Program-made: the position numbers and the translations under genes
Source of the DNA: Serilophus lunatus
Lineage: Eukaryota; Chordata; Aves; Passeriformes; Eurylaimidae
Assembly (NCBI GenBank): GCA_013399895.1
Contig: VXBA01005454.1
Location: 62,001-126,000 of the forward strand
Length of the DNA: 64,000 nucleotides
Direction: 5' to 3'
Notes under the pieces: model-generated
Told to the model about the DNA's origin: nothing
The model's input: only the letters and a program-made list of their open reading frames with translations
Databases searched by the model: none
In this document: in pieces, positions 1 to 11,888 of the stretch
How positions within the stretch are numbered: position 1 is the stretch's first letter
Layout: each line of letters starts with the position of its first letter

Positions 1-2640
1 GATCAAAAACCACTAGGAGAACATATATCAGAATAAGGCATTTCTGGACAGTTTGCTTCCCTGTGCTCTGTATTCTGTTGACAAAAATCAGTATCAAATT
101 TGCCATTCACTTCACGTGATTAGAGCTGCAGTTAATACAGGCTGACCTGAGAAAAGAAGGAAGCCTTGCAAATCCCAGTATGAAGAAGATGCTTCCTTTG
201 GATCTTCAGGCTTTATATTAGGTTAGAAAGTGAGATTTATGGAAACTATGTCAGATCGCCAAAATGAATGACATATACAAGTAGAATTCTGAGTTGTTTA
301 ACAGTCTCAAGCGTGTGCCAACATGATACCTTGATTCAAAATTCTGACTAGCATTAGCATGTGCTGACATTCAGCATTAGTCTCCCTAACAGGTTTGTTG
401 CCTAGAGGCCATGGATTTACAGAATTTACTGTGGTATGTCAACAGAGATTTATAGTAACTTTTATAACCTTTAAGCCAGTGTTTTATTAGCAAAGTCTCT
501 GTGGGAAATGCTTATGGAAAACTCAACAAAAACATTAAAGTACTCTTTGTAGGATAAAAATCCCTGTAATATTGCTAAGGCATAAAAATATTCAAACAAC
601 ACAAATTTAAATGAGATCATGGTCATACATTATCTGAGCTACGGTAGTATATAATAAAAAAATGGAATAACAGTTTCCTTTTTCTAAATGCTGATTGTTT
701 CCCTAAATTACTGCCTTTGGCATCAAACCTCAGAATCTCTGTCAGCACTTTTATTGATTCCAAGACTGTGCTGTAAAAAATGGCAGAACCGCAAGTTTTT
801 TTACAGAGGTATTTTTGTCCATATGAATGAAAATCAAATGTCATCTTCCAAAAGAATTGGTTGTGGATGGCCAGTGCAACTGTTCAATGCTCTCTGCATT
901 GGTATGCACCATTAGCTCCCTTTAATCTCTTTGTCCGAATTTTTTTAATTAGCTCAGCATGTCAAGGTAGACAGACATCACTACAGAAATATAATTCTTG
1001 TCAATCACTGCAATTCTTTCCCTCTCTCAACCAAGACAATATTCTGCTGAGTGTTTCAGAGAGCTTCTTGGATTGATACTGCAATCTAAAAAACCACAAG
1101 CAAGGAATTAAGCTCCATCTAAAAGAGATTAATTTTTAAAATGCTTTGTGGAAGGTCATGTATATCTGTTAGGACTACTCATGCATCAAAATGGTTAAAC
1201 TTCTGAGACTCTTTAGGTTTTGAAAGCCACTTCCAAAAGGGTCAGGAGCTGATGTCTTGTGTGTATACACTAAACTTTGAAAGCTTTACTCCATTTGACT
1301 TGTCTCTGTATCATTTAGCAGTATCATGCAATGTAGGTTTATGAATCTCAACTTGAAGAAAACACTACTGTTGTCAGAAAAGCTGCCAATCATGCAGATT
1401 TGATGCAAATATCACGAAGTTTTTTGGGAAACAGAGTAAAACAACTTGCAAAGTAAAATTTCGCATCTTCCCACTTAAAAAATTAATTTGTGATCCAAAG
1501 TAGCATGAACTGGCATAGACAGATTATGACTACAAACAGCCTGAAAAACACTGTCCTAAGATGACAAGGTGTCTGTCATCTCTTCAGCATGAAACCTGCA
1601 AACCTGAGGCTTTAACAATTTCACTGCTGCTTTGCTAAGAAGAGGTGAGGAAAATGGAAGTGTTAATGTGTCAGCATGACAACTGGATGAGTGTAAGGAA
1701 AGGTGAGAAGAATCTCACTGAAAAGGAAGGAGAAGGGAAATAGGAAAAATTGAAAAGACAAAGAGGAATTCAAGAGCAGTCATAAAGGTAACGCAGCATT
1801 CATTGATCTGGTTTACTTGTTAACTTTTTGAATTCAGTTTCTTGGACCAGAAGAAATAATCAATAAGCACCTAAAAACTAATAAGTAAGCGATCATTAAA
1901 GAAAATATGTGCAAATGGTTATAACTGCAGGAACAACTGCAGTAAAATTCTTAGGAGAATATTTAAGTCTTCAATAAAACTTAAATTAGTAAAGAGATAT
2001 AAAACTTGAAAAAAAAAAAAGAAGGTAGTTTGCAGTATTTCATCACATTCCTGCTTGGTGACAAGCTCGTCAGAGTCCACTAAAAGTCCTTAGACTCACT
2101 ACCTTTAAGTCAAGTCTCACTACCTTTACTGGATTTTATTTTTATTTTTTTCAGCACTTCCCACTATTTCTGATAGTTAACCATTTTTTTTTTGTTTTCT
2201 AAACTTTATTTTCGTTATGTTATTTGGTAATTTATCTGTATTATTATATAGCTAAACTAGTCCTTTTCCCTTTTAGAGGTCATTCTTTAACTTTTCTATG
2301 TCAAACAACTCATAGTTTATTTCATCTTTGGTCATAACAGGCTGCACATTGACCCTTGCCTGTATTGTTTTTCTTAAACACTGTATTAAAAACAGTCTTA
2401 TACCAGAAAACAATGTAGTATGCTAGCAAGGAATTCTGGGGTCTCATTTCCCCTTTTCTTGGAAACATCTTTTTTCATAACTCTTGACTTGTACTTTTTC
2501 TGTTATCAACTGCTACACTAAATTCCTCTAATCTTTTGTCATTTCCAACTAAACAGCTTTCAGTTAATAATGTATTTTCTTATTACCACTCCCTAAGGAT
2601 ATGATTAAGCAGCTGTATTATTAAATTTCATCTCATACCT
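1..2640. other. Intergenic, no gene seen
   Basis: This is AT-rich single-copy-looking sequence downstream of the SLCO4C1 remnant. Open frames are short and have no family resemblance. I checked the minus strand for the missing last exons of SLCO4C1 (the segment following the conserved CVNH residues, and the TIPGP segment) and found none. Confidence 0.6.
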
Positions 2641-2644
2641 TGCA

Positions 2645-2960
2645 GACTATTCCACAAGGTGACCCAGTTTTTCATCCCTTTTTTTTTGATGATGCTGAAC
2701 AATTTTGTTTTATCAGCAGGCCTCATTAGCTCTCTTCTGCCAAAGACTGTAATGAAAATATTAAATTATATTGGTCCCAATACTAATCTTTGAACAATTC
2801 TACTTGTAGTGTTTCCTCCAACCTGACAATTTCCCTTCCAAAGAAGGCCAAGGCAATTTTATCTTTAACCACTTTAAAGTCACTAAAAATACACTCACAA
2901 ATAAATGTTTCTAGTTATTTTCTGATGGGCTATGCTTTTTTAACTCCATGAGCTGTGGAG
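2645..2960 (-). repeat. Possible old CR1-type LINE fragment
   Basis: The stretch around 2760-2830 (a run reading ATTGGTCCCAATACTAATC, followed by a CTCCAACCTGACAATTT-like segment) resembles the reverse complement of the CR1 ORF2 reverse transcriptase region, but it is strongly diverged. It could belong to another ancient LINE. The resemblance is judged from memory of CR1 consensus patterns. Confidence 0.35.
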
Positions 2961-3059
2961 TTTGTGGGTTTTTTTAGATTCTTAGTCCATTACTACTGTG
3001 GGTGCATTTTCTCTTTTTTTTAAAGATTCCATTAAAGCCACAACTTTAGAACTCTAAGA

Positions 3060-3405
3060 TCATGAATTACAGCCACTAACACAGCAGCGCCAAGTCCAGC
3101 ACTAAGCCGTATACCTAAGTGACACAACTACACATCTGTTCAATGCAGATGTGTAGTGACTCCACCACTTCCCAGGGCAGCCTATTTCAGTGCTTCATCA
3201 TTCTCTCAGTGAATAAGCTTTCTTAATATCCAATTTAAACCTCTCCTGGCTCAACTTGAGGGCATTTCCTCCTGTACTGTCATTTTTTGCTTGAGGGAAC
3301 AGACAAACCCTCATCTGCAACCTCCTTTCAGGTAGTTGTAGAGAGAGAGAAAGTCCCTTCAAACCTCCTTTTCTCCAGACTAAGAGAGGTCTTTGAGAGA
3401 TCATT
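3060..3405 (-). repeat. CR1 LINE 3' fragment, antisense
   Basis: Read on the minus strand this matches the CR1 ORF2 C-terminal region and 3' UTR. On the plus strand the typical blocks are GACTCCACCACTTCCCAGGG, a CTTTCTTAATATCCAATTTAAAC-like block and CTCCTTTCAGGTAGTTGTAG. The minus frame at 3198-3404 is a remnant of the ORF2 end and is not a separate gene. It is 5'-truncated and diverged. Confidence 0.8.
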
Positions 3406-4614
3406 GAACTTTATTTAGTGAAAGCTTCAAAACTACCTGGAAATTTTTACTTTTCTAATGAAAAGGAAAACATGGGAGTGTGTTACAAGTAATTTCATAT
3501 GGCAGTCTTCTGTAACAAAATTACTTACAAAGAAACTTCCTACACAGGTAGAGAAGGAACATGAGGCACTTTTTTCAGTAGTCAAGGGAAAAGAATAGCT
3601 AGCCTGGTTTGAAAACATTCATTTGAGTTTCACTTCCACCCTATTTGAAGCACTTTTCATATTCTAGCCTTTCCTCCACCACTGTTGTTGTTTACCTCCA
3701 ATTACAAGTACTGTTGCCCTAGATGAAACTTGACAGTCCACTTCCAGGGCTTTGCTTAGACTTCTCCAAATCTCTATGTTCACAGAGTGGTACGTTTTTA
3801 CTTCCTCTTATGGTTTTTATTGGCAAAGTTGAAGAACATAGAGTTTTACAGTTTACCTGTTTTGCAAAGTCACCAATTCTTATTTTATCCCAAAACTTCC
3901 ACTTATCTGAAAGTTAAAAATTAAAGCCAGAAAACTGAGAAAATACTTCTGAACTTCTAACAAGTTCTGCTAGTCCCTTTTTCCACATCTTGTGCCCATG
4001 TACACATGGCACAGGTATACACATGAAGGGCTCCCTTAGGAAGCACTGAAATCTACTTATCGTACTGAGGATTTTAGAGATGGTTAGATTATAAAAGCCT
4101 AAGCCTCCTATTTATTTTAAAATCCAATTAATTGTATTTTAATGTCATTATGGGTTTGTCATTATCTAGGAATACCTACGGACTTAAAATTTAACAAAAC
4201 TGTAGTCAACCATTTCATAATGAAGAAGTTCTCTTTATATCAAAAATCTCAGGAATTTATGTATACATTCCAAGAACAGCTGATTCTAGATTCAAAAATT
4301 CTTCACTCCTAATCCTGAAATGCCAAAAGCAAAATTCCCTAATCTCTTCTATTTTACTGAAATTTTGTATTGTAATTTCTGGAAGCTGTTCACAGCGATC
4401 CAGTTCCAGAGCCTGCACTCTCTTTATGGACAGTATTTACCTTCTCCTTTTCTTTGCTGTAATTACTGTCTGCTCCCTGATGTATTCTTACTGCCTTCAG
4501 ACATCTTTCCCCAGCAGCCTCATCCCAAGGGCTTTTCTTTCTCCCTTGCCCTTTCACATCTATGTTCCTTGGCTTTAACCTACGTCCTATTAGTATATTT
4601 TTTCCACTGTGTGT
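3406..4614. other. Intergenic, no gene seen
   Basis: AT-rich sequence between a CR1 fragment and the first long LTR. No coding or RNA gene signal was recognised. Confidence 0.6.
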
Positions 4615-4983
4615 GGAGCTGTGGGGGTTTGGGGGGGGTGGTGGTGCTGGGTCCACTGGAGGGAGGGTGTTGGGGGTTCTTAGTAGGAGGGGGGAGGAAA
4701 GGGGATGTTTCGTTTTAAACGTTTCGCTGGCTCCCCGTTCTGTTATAAATCCTGTTTATTTCCCTTAATAGCCTTCCCTCGCTTTTCCCCCCGCACCTTT
4801 GTGCTGGCTAGAGGGGAGGGGAGGGGGTGCCCTCTCTCTTTCTCACTCGGGGAAGGCAGCAGGGTTTGCCCAGCTGTTCCTCCCAGCAGGAACTTTCCGA
4901 AACACGGCGGAGATGCGCGTGGTTGGCTTGACCTGCTTCCCCGGCAGCGGGTGCTGGTGGACGTGGCTGCGGGCAGGAGACGC

Positions 4984-5115
4984 CGGCTGGAGGAGGCTGG
5001 CTGCAAGCGCTGGTTGCGACCCCAGTGGCGGGGGCCCGCAGGAGCGGGGCCTCGCGGGGGGCGCCNCGGCTGGAGGAGGCTGGCTGCAAGCGCTGGTTGC
5101 GACCCCAGTGGCGGG
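4984..5115 (+). repeat. 49-bp exact tandem duplication across an N
   Basis: The 49 bases at 4984-5032 recur identically at 5067-5115. They are separated by 34 bases that include a single ambiguous base at 5066. The second LTR copy does not show this duplication. It may be a real minisatellite unit with a period of about 83 bp, or an assembly scar. Confidence 0.85.
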
Positions 5116-6031
5116 TGCCAGCAGATGCGGTGCTTCGCGGGGTCCGACAGTTTTCCCCAAGTTTTTGTGGCATGGAGCGGAACCCAGCACTGGCTGGCTG
5201 CTGCCTGGGGCACAGTCCCGGTGCTGGGGAGAGACATTTGCTGTGCCGTTCCCTGTCCCTTCCGTAGGTGACGGCCGCCCAATCCCTGGTGTCACACGGC
5301 GGTGTGGGCACGGTGGCTGCTCTAGGCAGTTCCTGTGGTCCTGTCAGCCTCGGAGACCCCTTTTGGGGGTTGCCACAAATGGGGGGTGCCCTGGAGAGGC
5401 AGCAGCCATCCCACAGCTGGTAAAGAAACATGGCACCGGGAAGCAGCTGGCTTGCGATTTTGGTGGGAACCGCCATTTTGCTGGAACCAAAGATCTCGGA
5501 AGAAGGGGAGGAGCCCGGACCGCTGGGCAATCCGAAGAGGCGAAGCCAGGAAGAAGACGGCGAGATTCGCATGGGACTTGGAGGGCTTAAAAGGCCTGAA
5601 AAGCCGGAAGCGCTCTCTCTTCGGCTTCTGACGGGCTGGAGAGCAGCAGCACGGCCCCTCTTCTCTGACTTCCAGGCCCCACGGCTTGACTCTGCCCACC
5701 TCCATCGGCACCAGAGCCAAGCCAGCACAACCGCAAGTGAAAGGCTTCCCCAAATAGCGTCCCTGGGTTCGAGAGGGGTGCTTTTCATTTTTGTGTTTTG
5801 CAGAGACTTCAAGGGCTGGAAGTGACTATCACCAGAGAGAAAGAGAAGAGGAGAGCGGCTTTTCCCTTCCCACTGCTTTTCTTTGGCCAGCCTGCTTGGC
5901 CTTTGAAAAGCAGTTCCCTTATTCCCTTTTTTCACTTTTTCTTTTCTTGCGTGGTTCTTTGTCGGGTGCAACTCTGTGTTAAGTCTGGAGTTCCCTTAAA
6001 CTGTTGTCTTTCTTTGGTTGAGCTCCAGACA

Positions 6032-6037
6032 AATAAA
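6032..6037 (+). terminator. LTR polyadenylation signal (copy A)
   Basis: An AATAAA sits 87 bp before the LTR end, followed by a T/G-rich stretch (CTGTTTCCCTGTTGTTTAAATT). This is the usual placement of the R/U5 processing signal. The same context occurs in copy B. Confidence 0.55.
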
Positions 6038-6129
6038 CTGTTTCCCTGTTGTTTAAATTCTGTTCAGTCTTCTTGTCAATGTTGAGTGCACCCCTAGTTA
6101 AAGCAGTGGTCCTAAACCACCCCAGGAGC

Positions 6130-9100
6130 CTTTAGGAAAAAGATCGTGGGGCCAAATACATAGATAAACGATCCTATTATAAGTGACCATTTAGGATAGT
6201 AGTTATTTTTCTCATCCATGCAGAAGCAGCCTAGCTAGGTGTCACATTCTTCTTATAGCATAGATATTTTGGTCTCTATGCACAAAGTAACAGAGAGGAA
6301 AAGTGACTTTTCTTCCTGCTTCTAAAGTAAGGAGTGAAATACTAGAGAACAACCTGTGAGAGAAAGAAGGAAGGGAATCAGTTTAGCAAAAGAATCCCAC
6401 AAATTCTGCTCCTAAACTATTATTATTGAAATGACTCCTTGAACATATGCCACTGTAGACCTTGTTTGAATCAAATAGGAACAAGTTCAGATGTTCTAAA
6501 GTGATAAATCACATTTAAAGGCCTCAAACCCAAACACTTTCAGATCAGAGTAGGGGAGTGTTATCATAAAGGGGAAGAGAAAGTGACACAGCTGAGCTTC
6601 CAAGCAAGGTGAGTGACAAAATCTGTATAGACCTCTACTGTGGGCAGCACATCTCCCTTCTTCCAGGGACCAGCTTGTAGAGAGTTGGCTTGTGGTAACT
6701 CATCCCAAACATTCTGAATGTGGCATTATATGCCAGTGGGCCCCATACTGAGTAGCCAATTAGAAAGATTTTGCCAAGTTAAATTAAGAAGGGTGATACA
6801 TCTAAAGCAAAGTGGTTAAGGAAGAAATAGGATACTGTGACCTCCTGCCAGCAGTAATAAAATTGAGCTCTCTACAGCCTATTTCATATGAAGAAACACT
6901 CATCATAACTTGTCATCTTGTGAACACTTTAATTTGGACCAATGATACATTGCACTTTTTAAAAAATTTAAATCAGACCATCTCCATAATAAGCATGAAA
7001 ATGCAAAAGGATTTTGATTATTAGCCAATTTTAATGAAACAAGGGGCCACAACTTAGCAATAAGATGGACTTGAATTTTTGGGGTTTTTTTTAACAAGAT
7101 CAGGCCAGAGAACTCTCTGAACATGAACTTTTCTAAAGTACAGACAGTAGGACAACTTCTCATCTCACTAGAAAAATTTGCATCTTGTTCCTTATGATCC
7201 CCTTCAAATCCTGCAACTTCTAAGAGAATGAATTCCATTAAACAACACTATATAGTCCTGTCATCAGTTTACCTTCTCATATCTAAAACATCATAAAGGC
7301 ATATCATTGCCAACTTTTATCTGTCTTTGAATTAATGATAAATTTCAATTATCATTCAAACCTCCCCGGGCAGAGCATTTTGCATAAAAACCCCACATCA
7401 AGGTGGTATACTGGGGAACTGAGAGTTGGAAACCGTATATGATACTAAAGACCAAAAGGAAAACAGAGGAAAAAAATCACTTATATTTTAGCACCAATAA
7501 TTTAGCAATCGTGACTGTGAGGATGCAAGAAAACAAAAGTTCTGGGACCAAGAGTTCTCTAAGTGGAACTTAAGGGAACTTGGCATTAATTTCAGTGAAG
7601 CATCAGACAGAACTTAGAGGCAAACATTTTCTAAAAACTGTTTTCCAGCATTTAGAGCTTGTGGGATTTGTTGCATTTTACAACTGTTATGTCAGTTTAC
7701 CCACCCATCAGCATCTTTTCCTGGCATTTTGTACTCCCAGCCCAGCACAGATGCATTCTGTTCAGAGGTAGGGCAGAAATTTATTACTGTGGCAGTGAGC
7801 AAACACTGGAATATGTGGCCTAGGGAAATTATGCTATCTCATTCCTAGAAATGCCTAAAAAGCAAAGGGACATGATCCCATGCAACATATAGCAGCTTTG
7901 ACAGCCATGGTCCAAGCTAGTGGTTACACCAGAGAACCGAGGTTCTATAAAGTGTAATTTATTGTACCAGTGTGCAATACTTGCCTATGTCCAAAGTTAA
8001 AACCCTCCTTCAGAAGTATACAACATTTGATTTTTTTTCTTGGTTTTGCTATTTATATAATTCAAGGGAATATCCAGCAATTAAAAATTCACTGGGCTAT
8101 ATACTTTTAGGGTAAATACCTTATTCCAATTAAAACATCTTATGTGACTAGAACTAAAATCTTTGGTGCATTTTTATCTAATTCCTCATTTTTGAAAACA
8201 AGGAGAGTAGCAGTACCCAGACTCACAATATACAAGGGCATTATAGAAGTTTTACAGACCATATTTTCCTAATTTAAACTTAACATTATCCATCAAACAC
8301 ATATCCATAGATGTCTAGAGCTTCATGAAAGGAATAGAAAAATCCTAAGCATTTAAATGGCTAAGAAAAAAAAACATTTTTCTGAAGTCTACAAATGTCT
8401 TACGACCTTGCAAACTGGTAATATTAAAGCCATATATAAAATTCATATCTTTGATCTAAGAAAAGTATGATAAAATTGCAGTTTTGATTTTCTCTGCTAA
8501 TAGTTAACATCGAGAAAAAGAGATCATAGATAAACACCTTATCACTGAAAAAAAAAAGATGCATAAGCACACAGCACACTGAACGCAGTCTAACCACATT
8601 AATTTCTAAAAAGTTTTGTATATATTTTACAGATATGTGTGATTTGACTTCGCAGATGCAAAGGATGATAAAACAACACATTCTTCTTGATCATTCATTA
8701 GTGAATATGTGAAACACTAAGTCTAATTTTAATACTGCTTTGCAGTTTCAGGATTTTAACTATTTCCTTTTTTTTTTTTTTAATAACAAAAACTCTCTTT
8801 GTTTTAAGAATGACAACATGACACTGTACACTTTTATTCCCTTAACAAATAAAGGTTCATTTGATTTCACCTAAGTGAAAATTTGTTTCTTAATGGGAAA
8901 GCTTTGCATAATTTTGTCAATATCATCCCAGAGCTTTTGGATTTAATTAAACTTACTAGACCTTGCAGAGTAGCTGTGAAAACTACATCTCAGTTACTGT
9001 GCCTCTATTCCTCTATTGGTATCAGTCACAGGATCTCTGGGTGACCTTTTTCCATGTTGCAAAAAGGAAAAAAAGCACACCTTGAAAGCAATGCAAGGAC

Positions 9101-10961
9101 CTCTTCTCCCCAGACTAAACCTCATGCCTGTTCTTTTGATAGTGGTAGGAATAGGTCCGTATTAGGAGCAGCAGCAGTGACACCCAATGGTCACTCACCA
9201 ATTGTACTTAAAACAGGGAGCATGAGGTACATAAACACTGTGCCACTGAAACTAAATGGCTCGAAATAGCAGTTCAAACTGAATTCGACATGTATGTATT
9301 TCTCATTATAACCCCATTATAAGCAGGGTATTTTTGAGTTCATTTGAATTAATAGGCAAAAATAGCCACAGATAAAAACAAACTACTGGCAAATGAAAAA
9401 AGCAGTGTAGGGATCTCATCATACTCTGGAAAAATGATGAATTTATAAGACTGCAAGCTGCAGCAATTTTCCTAGAGGACACAGAAATACAAATATCCTA
9501 TGTTAAATTTACTTAAAAGTTTAGTGAACTCAACGATTTACATCACTGGCAGATGAGCCAGCAACTCATATTTCTTTGGACTATTTTGTTCAAGTTCAAA
9601 GAACAATACTGTAAAAGTATAAAATTATTTATAACTTTTCCATCACTGTCTCTTTTTAAGAGACTGTATTTCATATGAATAAGTACTTGGAATAACTTGT
9701 GATCCCCACTATAAAAAATTCTCCTACAAAAAAGGTGTTTATTGTCAGTAAATCCTTTATTACTTACTAACATATATGGATTATCACTCCAAAGAATAAA
9801 GATTGGGGCTGGCAGTAGGAATTTTTTTACCAGAATTTTTTTGTACGGGTTTTGGATTATTTTTAATAGAAGTCAATAATTTGTGATGGAAGAAAAGATC
9901 CAAGCACAGCAATCCTAGAGCAGTAGACTCCAGAAGAATTGAACATGAGAACCAGAGTCTTTTCTTCCTGTCACACAGATACTCAGCTGAAGAAATTCAA
10001 AAACTATGCAAGAGAAGGGAAAGAGCAATTGTTTCTCTTTTCACTTATTACTATGAACAGTTTCCAAGTATGTAAGCCAATGGGAAATTTGGACAGGAGC
10101 ACAAGGGATTTTTTTCATAAAACAGTATTATGAAGCAACACAAGGACTGCTAAACTGCACTGAAAGGGAAGGCATAGCTTAAAATGTTCACATTCCTTCC
10201 AGATTTTTTTAAAAAGACTTTAAAAACTGATATAAATTCCACAGTGAGCCCTTCAGTTTTTAATCTGCAAAACACAGCCAACAGATTTTCATTCAATGAA
10301 TTCCACAGCAAGATGAATCCTAGCATCCACCAATATGTACTGAGATGTATGAAGATGAACAATGCAGCTGTATTAAGAAATCCATGAGAATGTAGCAATT
10401 GAATTAGGTTAATAGTCAAAGAGCAAATTCAAGATTGAACAATTAACAGTACTGATGTTGGCTTACATTCTAGGTACTTTCATGACATCACAGATACAAG
10501 GCTAAACTGGTGCTTTTTCCTCTAACACCGTAACAATTTAATTTCTGTTGTGTTGTTTTTCTCACATGTTTACAATAAATAAATAATATAGAATAATGAT
10601 CCAGGACAACCCCTCAATAAAACATATACTCCCATTAGTGTTGATATTTACTATAAAACTGGTTACCAAGATTTTCAAATGGCAGAAATTATTTAAAAGT
10701 CATAAAAATTACACATACACCATATGTAATGCCACATACACAAATAAAGCCTATATCAAGTTTAAGAAAATACGCTTCAGCAGGAAGGGAAACTGTACTT
10801 TGAATTTTGCCAGCATCTTTCATCTTGTTGTAAGGTAAATAGTGCTGAATCTTTCAGCACCACAGAAAAATTTCTTCTGGCTTCAACTGGCCTTTTTTAT
10901 TCAATTGTTAACTAAATTAGTAGTCTTCACTCCACTTCTCTCTAAATTGGAGAGAGAGAGA
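6130..10961. other. Intergenic, no gene seen
   Basis: AT-rich unique-looking sequence with short poly-T and poly-A runs (for example near 8768). No family-like protein, RNA gene or recognisable transposon was found. Minus-strand frames at 8424 and 9543 look random. Confidence 0.6.
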
Positions 10962-11840
10962 TTTGATGGGTGGACTCTTAGGTGGATCAATAAATGGTTG
11001 GATAGTCATACCCAGAGGGTAGTGAGCCAATGGGAACCTCTTGTGGTTTAACAACACCAAGTGCAAGGAGCTGCCCCCTGGGCTGGGGCAACCTCTGGTA
11101 TCAACCCAGGCTGGGGAATGAACAGATCAAAAGCAGCCCTGCTGAAAAGGACTTGTGGGTGCTGGTGTGTGAGAGGCTGGACATGACCCAGCCACGTGAA
11201 CTTGGAGCCCAGAAAGCCAAGTGTGTGTCCTGGATTGTGTCAACAGCACCGTGGGCAGCAGGTAAAGGAAGGGGATACTGCCCCTCTGCTCTGCTCTGCT
11301 CCAGTGAGATCCCACCTGCAGTGCTGCATCCAGCTCTGGGGTCCCAGCGCAGGAAGGACACGGACCTGTTGGAGCAAGTCTAGAGGAGGGACACCAAGGT
11401 GATTAGAGGGATGGAGCATTTCTCCTATGATGAAAGACTGAAAGAATTGGGATTGTTCAGCCCGAAACAGAGAAGGTTTCAGGATCACTTAATTATGTCC
11501 TTCCAGTACCTGTAGGGAGCCCACAAGAGAGACTTTTTAAAAAAGCGTGTTGTGACAGGACCAGAGGTAATGGTTTCAAATAGATAGAGAGTATGTTTAG
11601 ATTAGAGGTTAGGAAAAAATTGTTTAGTGTGAGCTGATGATGTCCTGGCACAAGTTGCCCAGAGAGGCTGTGGCAGCCCCACCCCCTAGAAGTATTCAAG
11701 ACCAGGTTGGGTGGAGATCTGAGCAACCTGGTAAAATGGAAAGTGTCCCTGTACCCATCTGTTCCAAGATGCTTGGAAATAGACGATCTTTAAGGTCCCT
11801 TCCAAACCAAGCCATTCTATGATTCCATGATCCCATGATT
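10962..11840 (+). repeat. CR1 LINE 3' portion, sense
   Basis: About 880 bp of CR1 in plus orientation. It contains the ORF2 end blocks (GTGAGATCCCACCTGCAGTG, GGACACCAAGGTGATTAGAG, GGGATTGTTCAGCC) and the 3' tail GGTCCCTTCCAAACC then ATTCTATGATTCCATGATCC. Many indels and stops show it is inactive, and the 5' part is missing. Confidence 0.92.
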
Positions 11841-11859
11841 AGTAAAGTCATTTAAAAAA

Positions 11860-11888
11860 NNNNNNNNNNNNNNNNNNNNNNNNNNNNN
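11860..11888. other. Assembly gap in A-rich tract
   Basis: 29 N flanked by A-runs directly after a CR1 tail. The true length of the A-rich tract is unknown. Confidence 0.99.

Larger units (their letters stand above)
4620..6124 (+). mobile_element. Solo LTR, long GC-rich ERV family (copy A)
   Basis: A 1505-bp GC-rich block in AT-rich surroundings begins TGTGGGGGTTTGG and ends CTAAACCACCCCA. It is flanked on both sides by GGAGC (4615-4619 and 6125-6129), a 5-bp target site duplication. A related block lies at 20954-22710. TATA-like signals (TATAAAT near 4744 and TTAAAAG near 5587) and a polyadenylation signal AATAAA (6032) point to plus orientation. There is no gag, pol or env, so it is a solo LTR left by recombination, or a non-autonomous element. 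The 5-bp duplication fits ERVL- or some ERV1-type elements. Long open frames on both strands here are a composition effect. Confidence 0.8.

Noticed and set aside
2760..2800. Minus-strand LGPI string resembling the IPGPIIFG segment of OATP
   Set aside because: An in-frame stop follows at once and the surroundings look more like an old LINE.
4808..5971. 387-codon open frame on the minus strand (and several overlapping plus frames)
   Set aside because: It lies entirely in the GC-rich LTR copy A, runs through an N and matches no protein family; open frames on all strands here follow from low stop-codon frequency in GC-rich DNA.
11101..11383. Overlapping open frames on both strands
   Set aside because: They lie in the CR1 3' portion and do not extend a known ORF2 frame.
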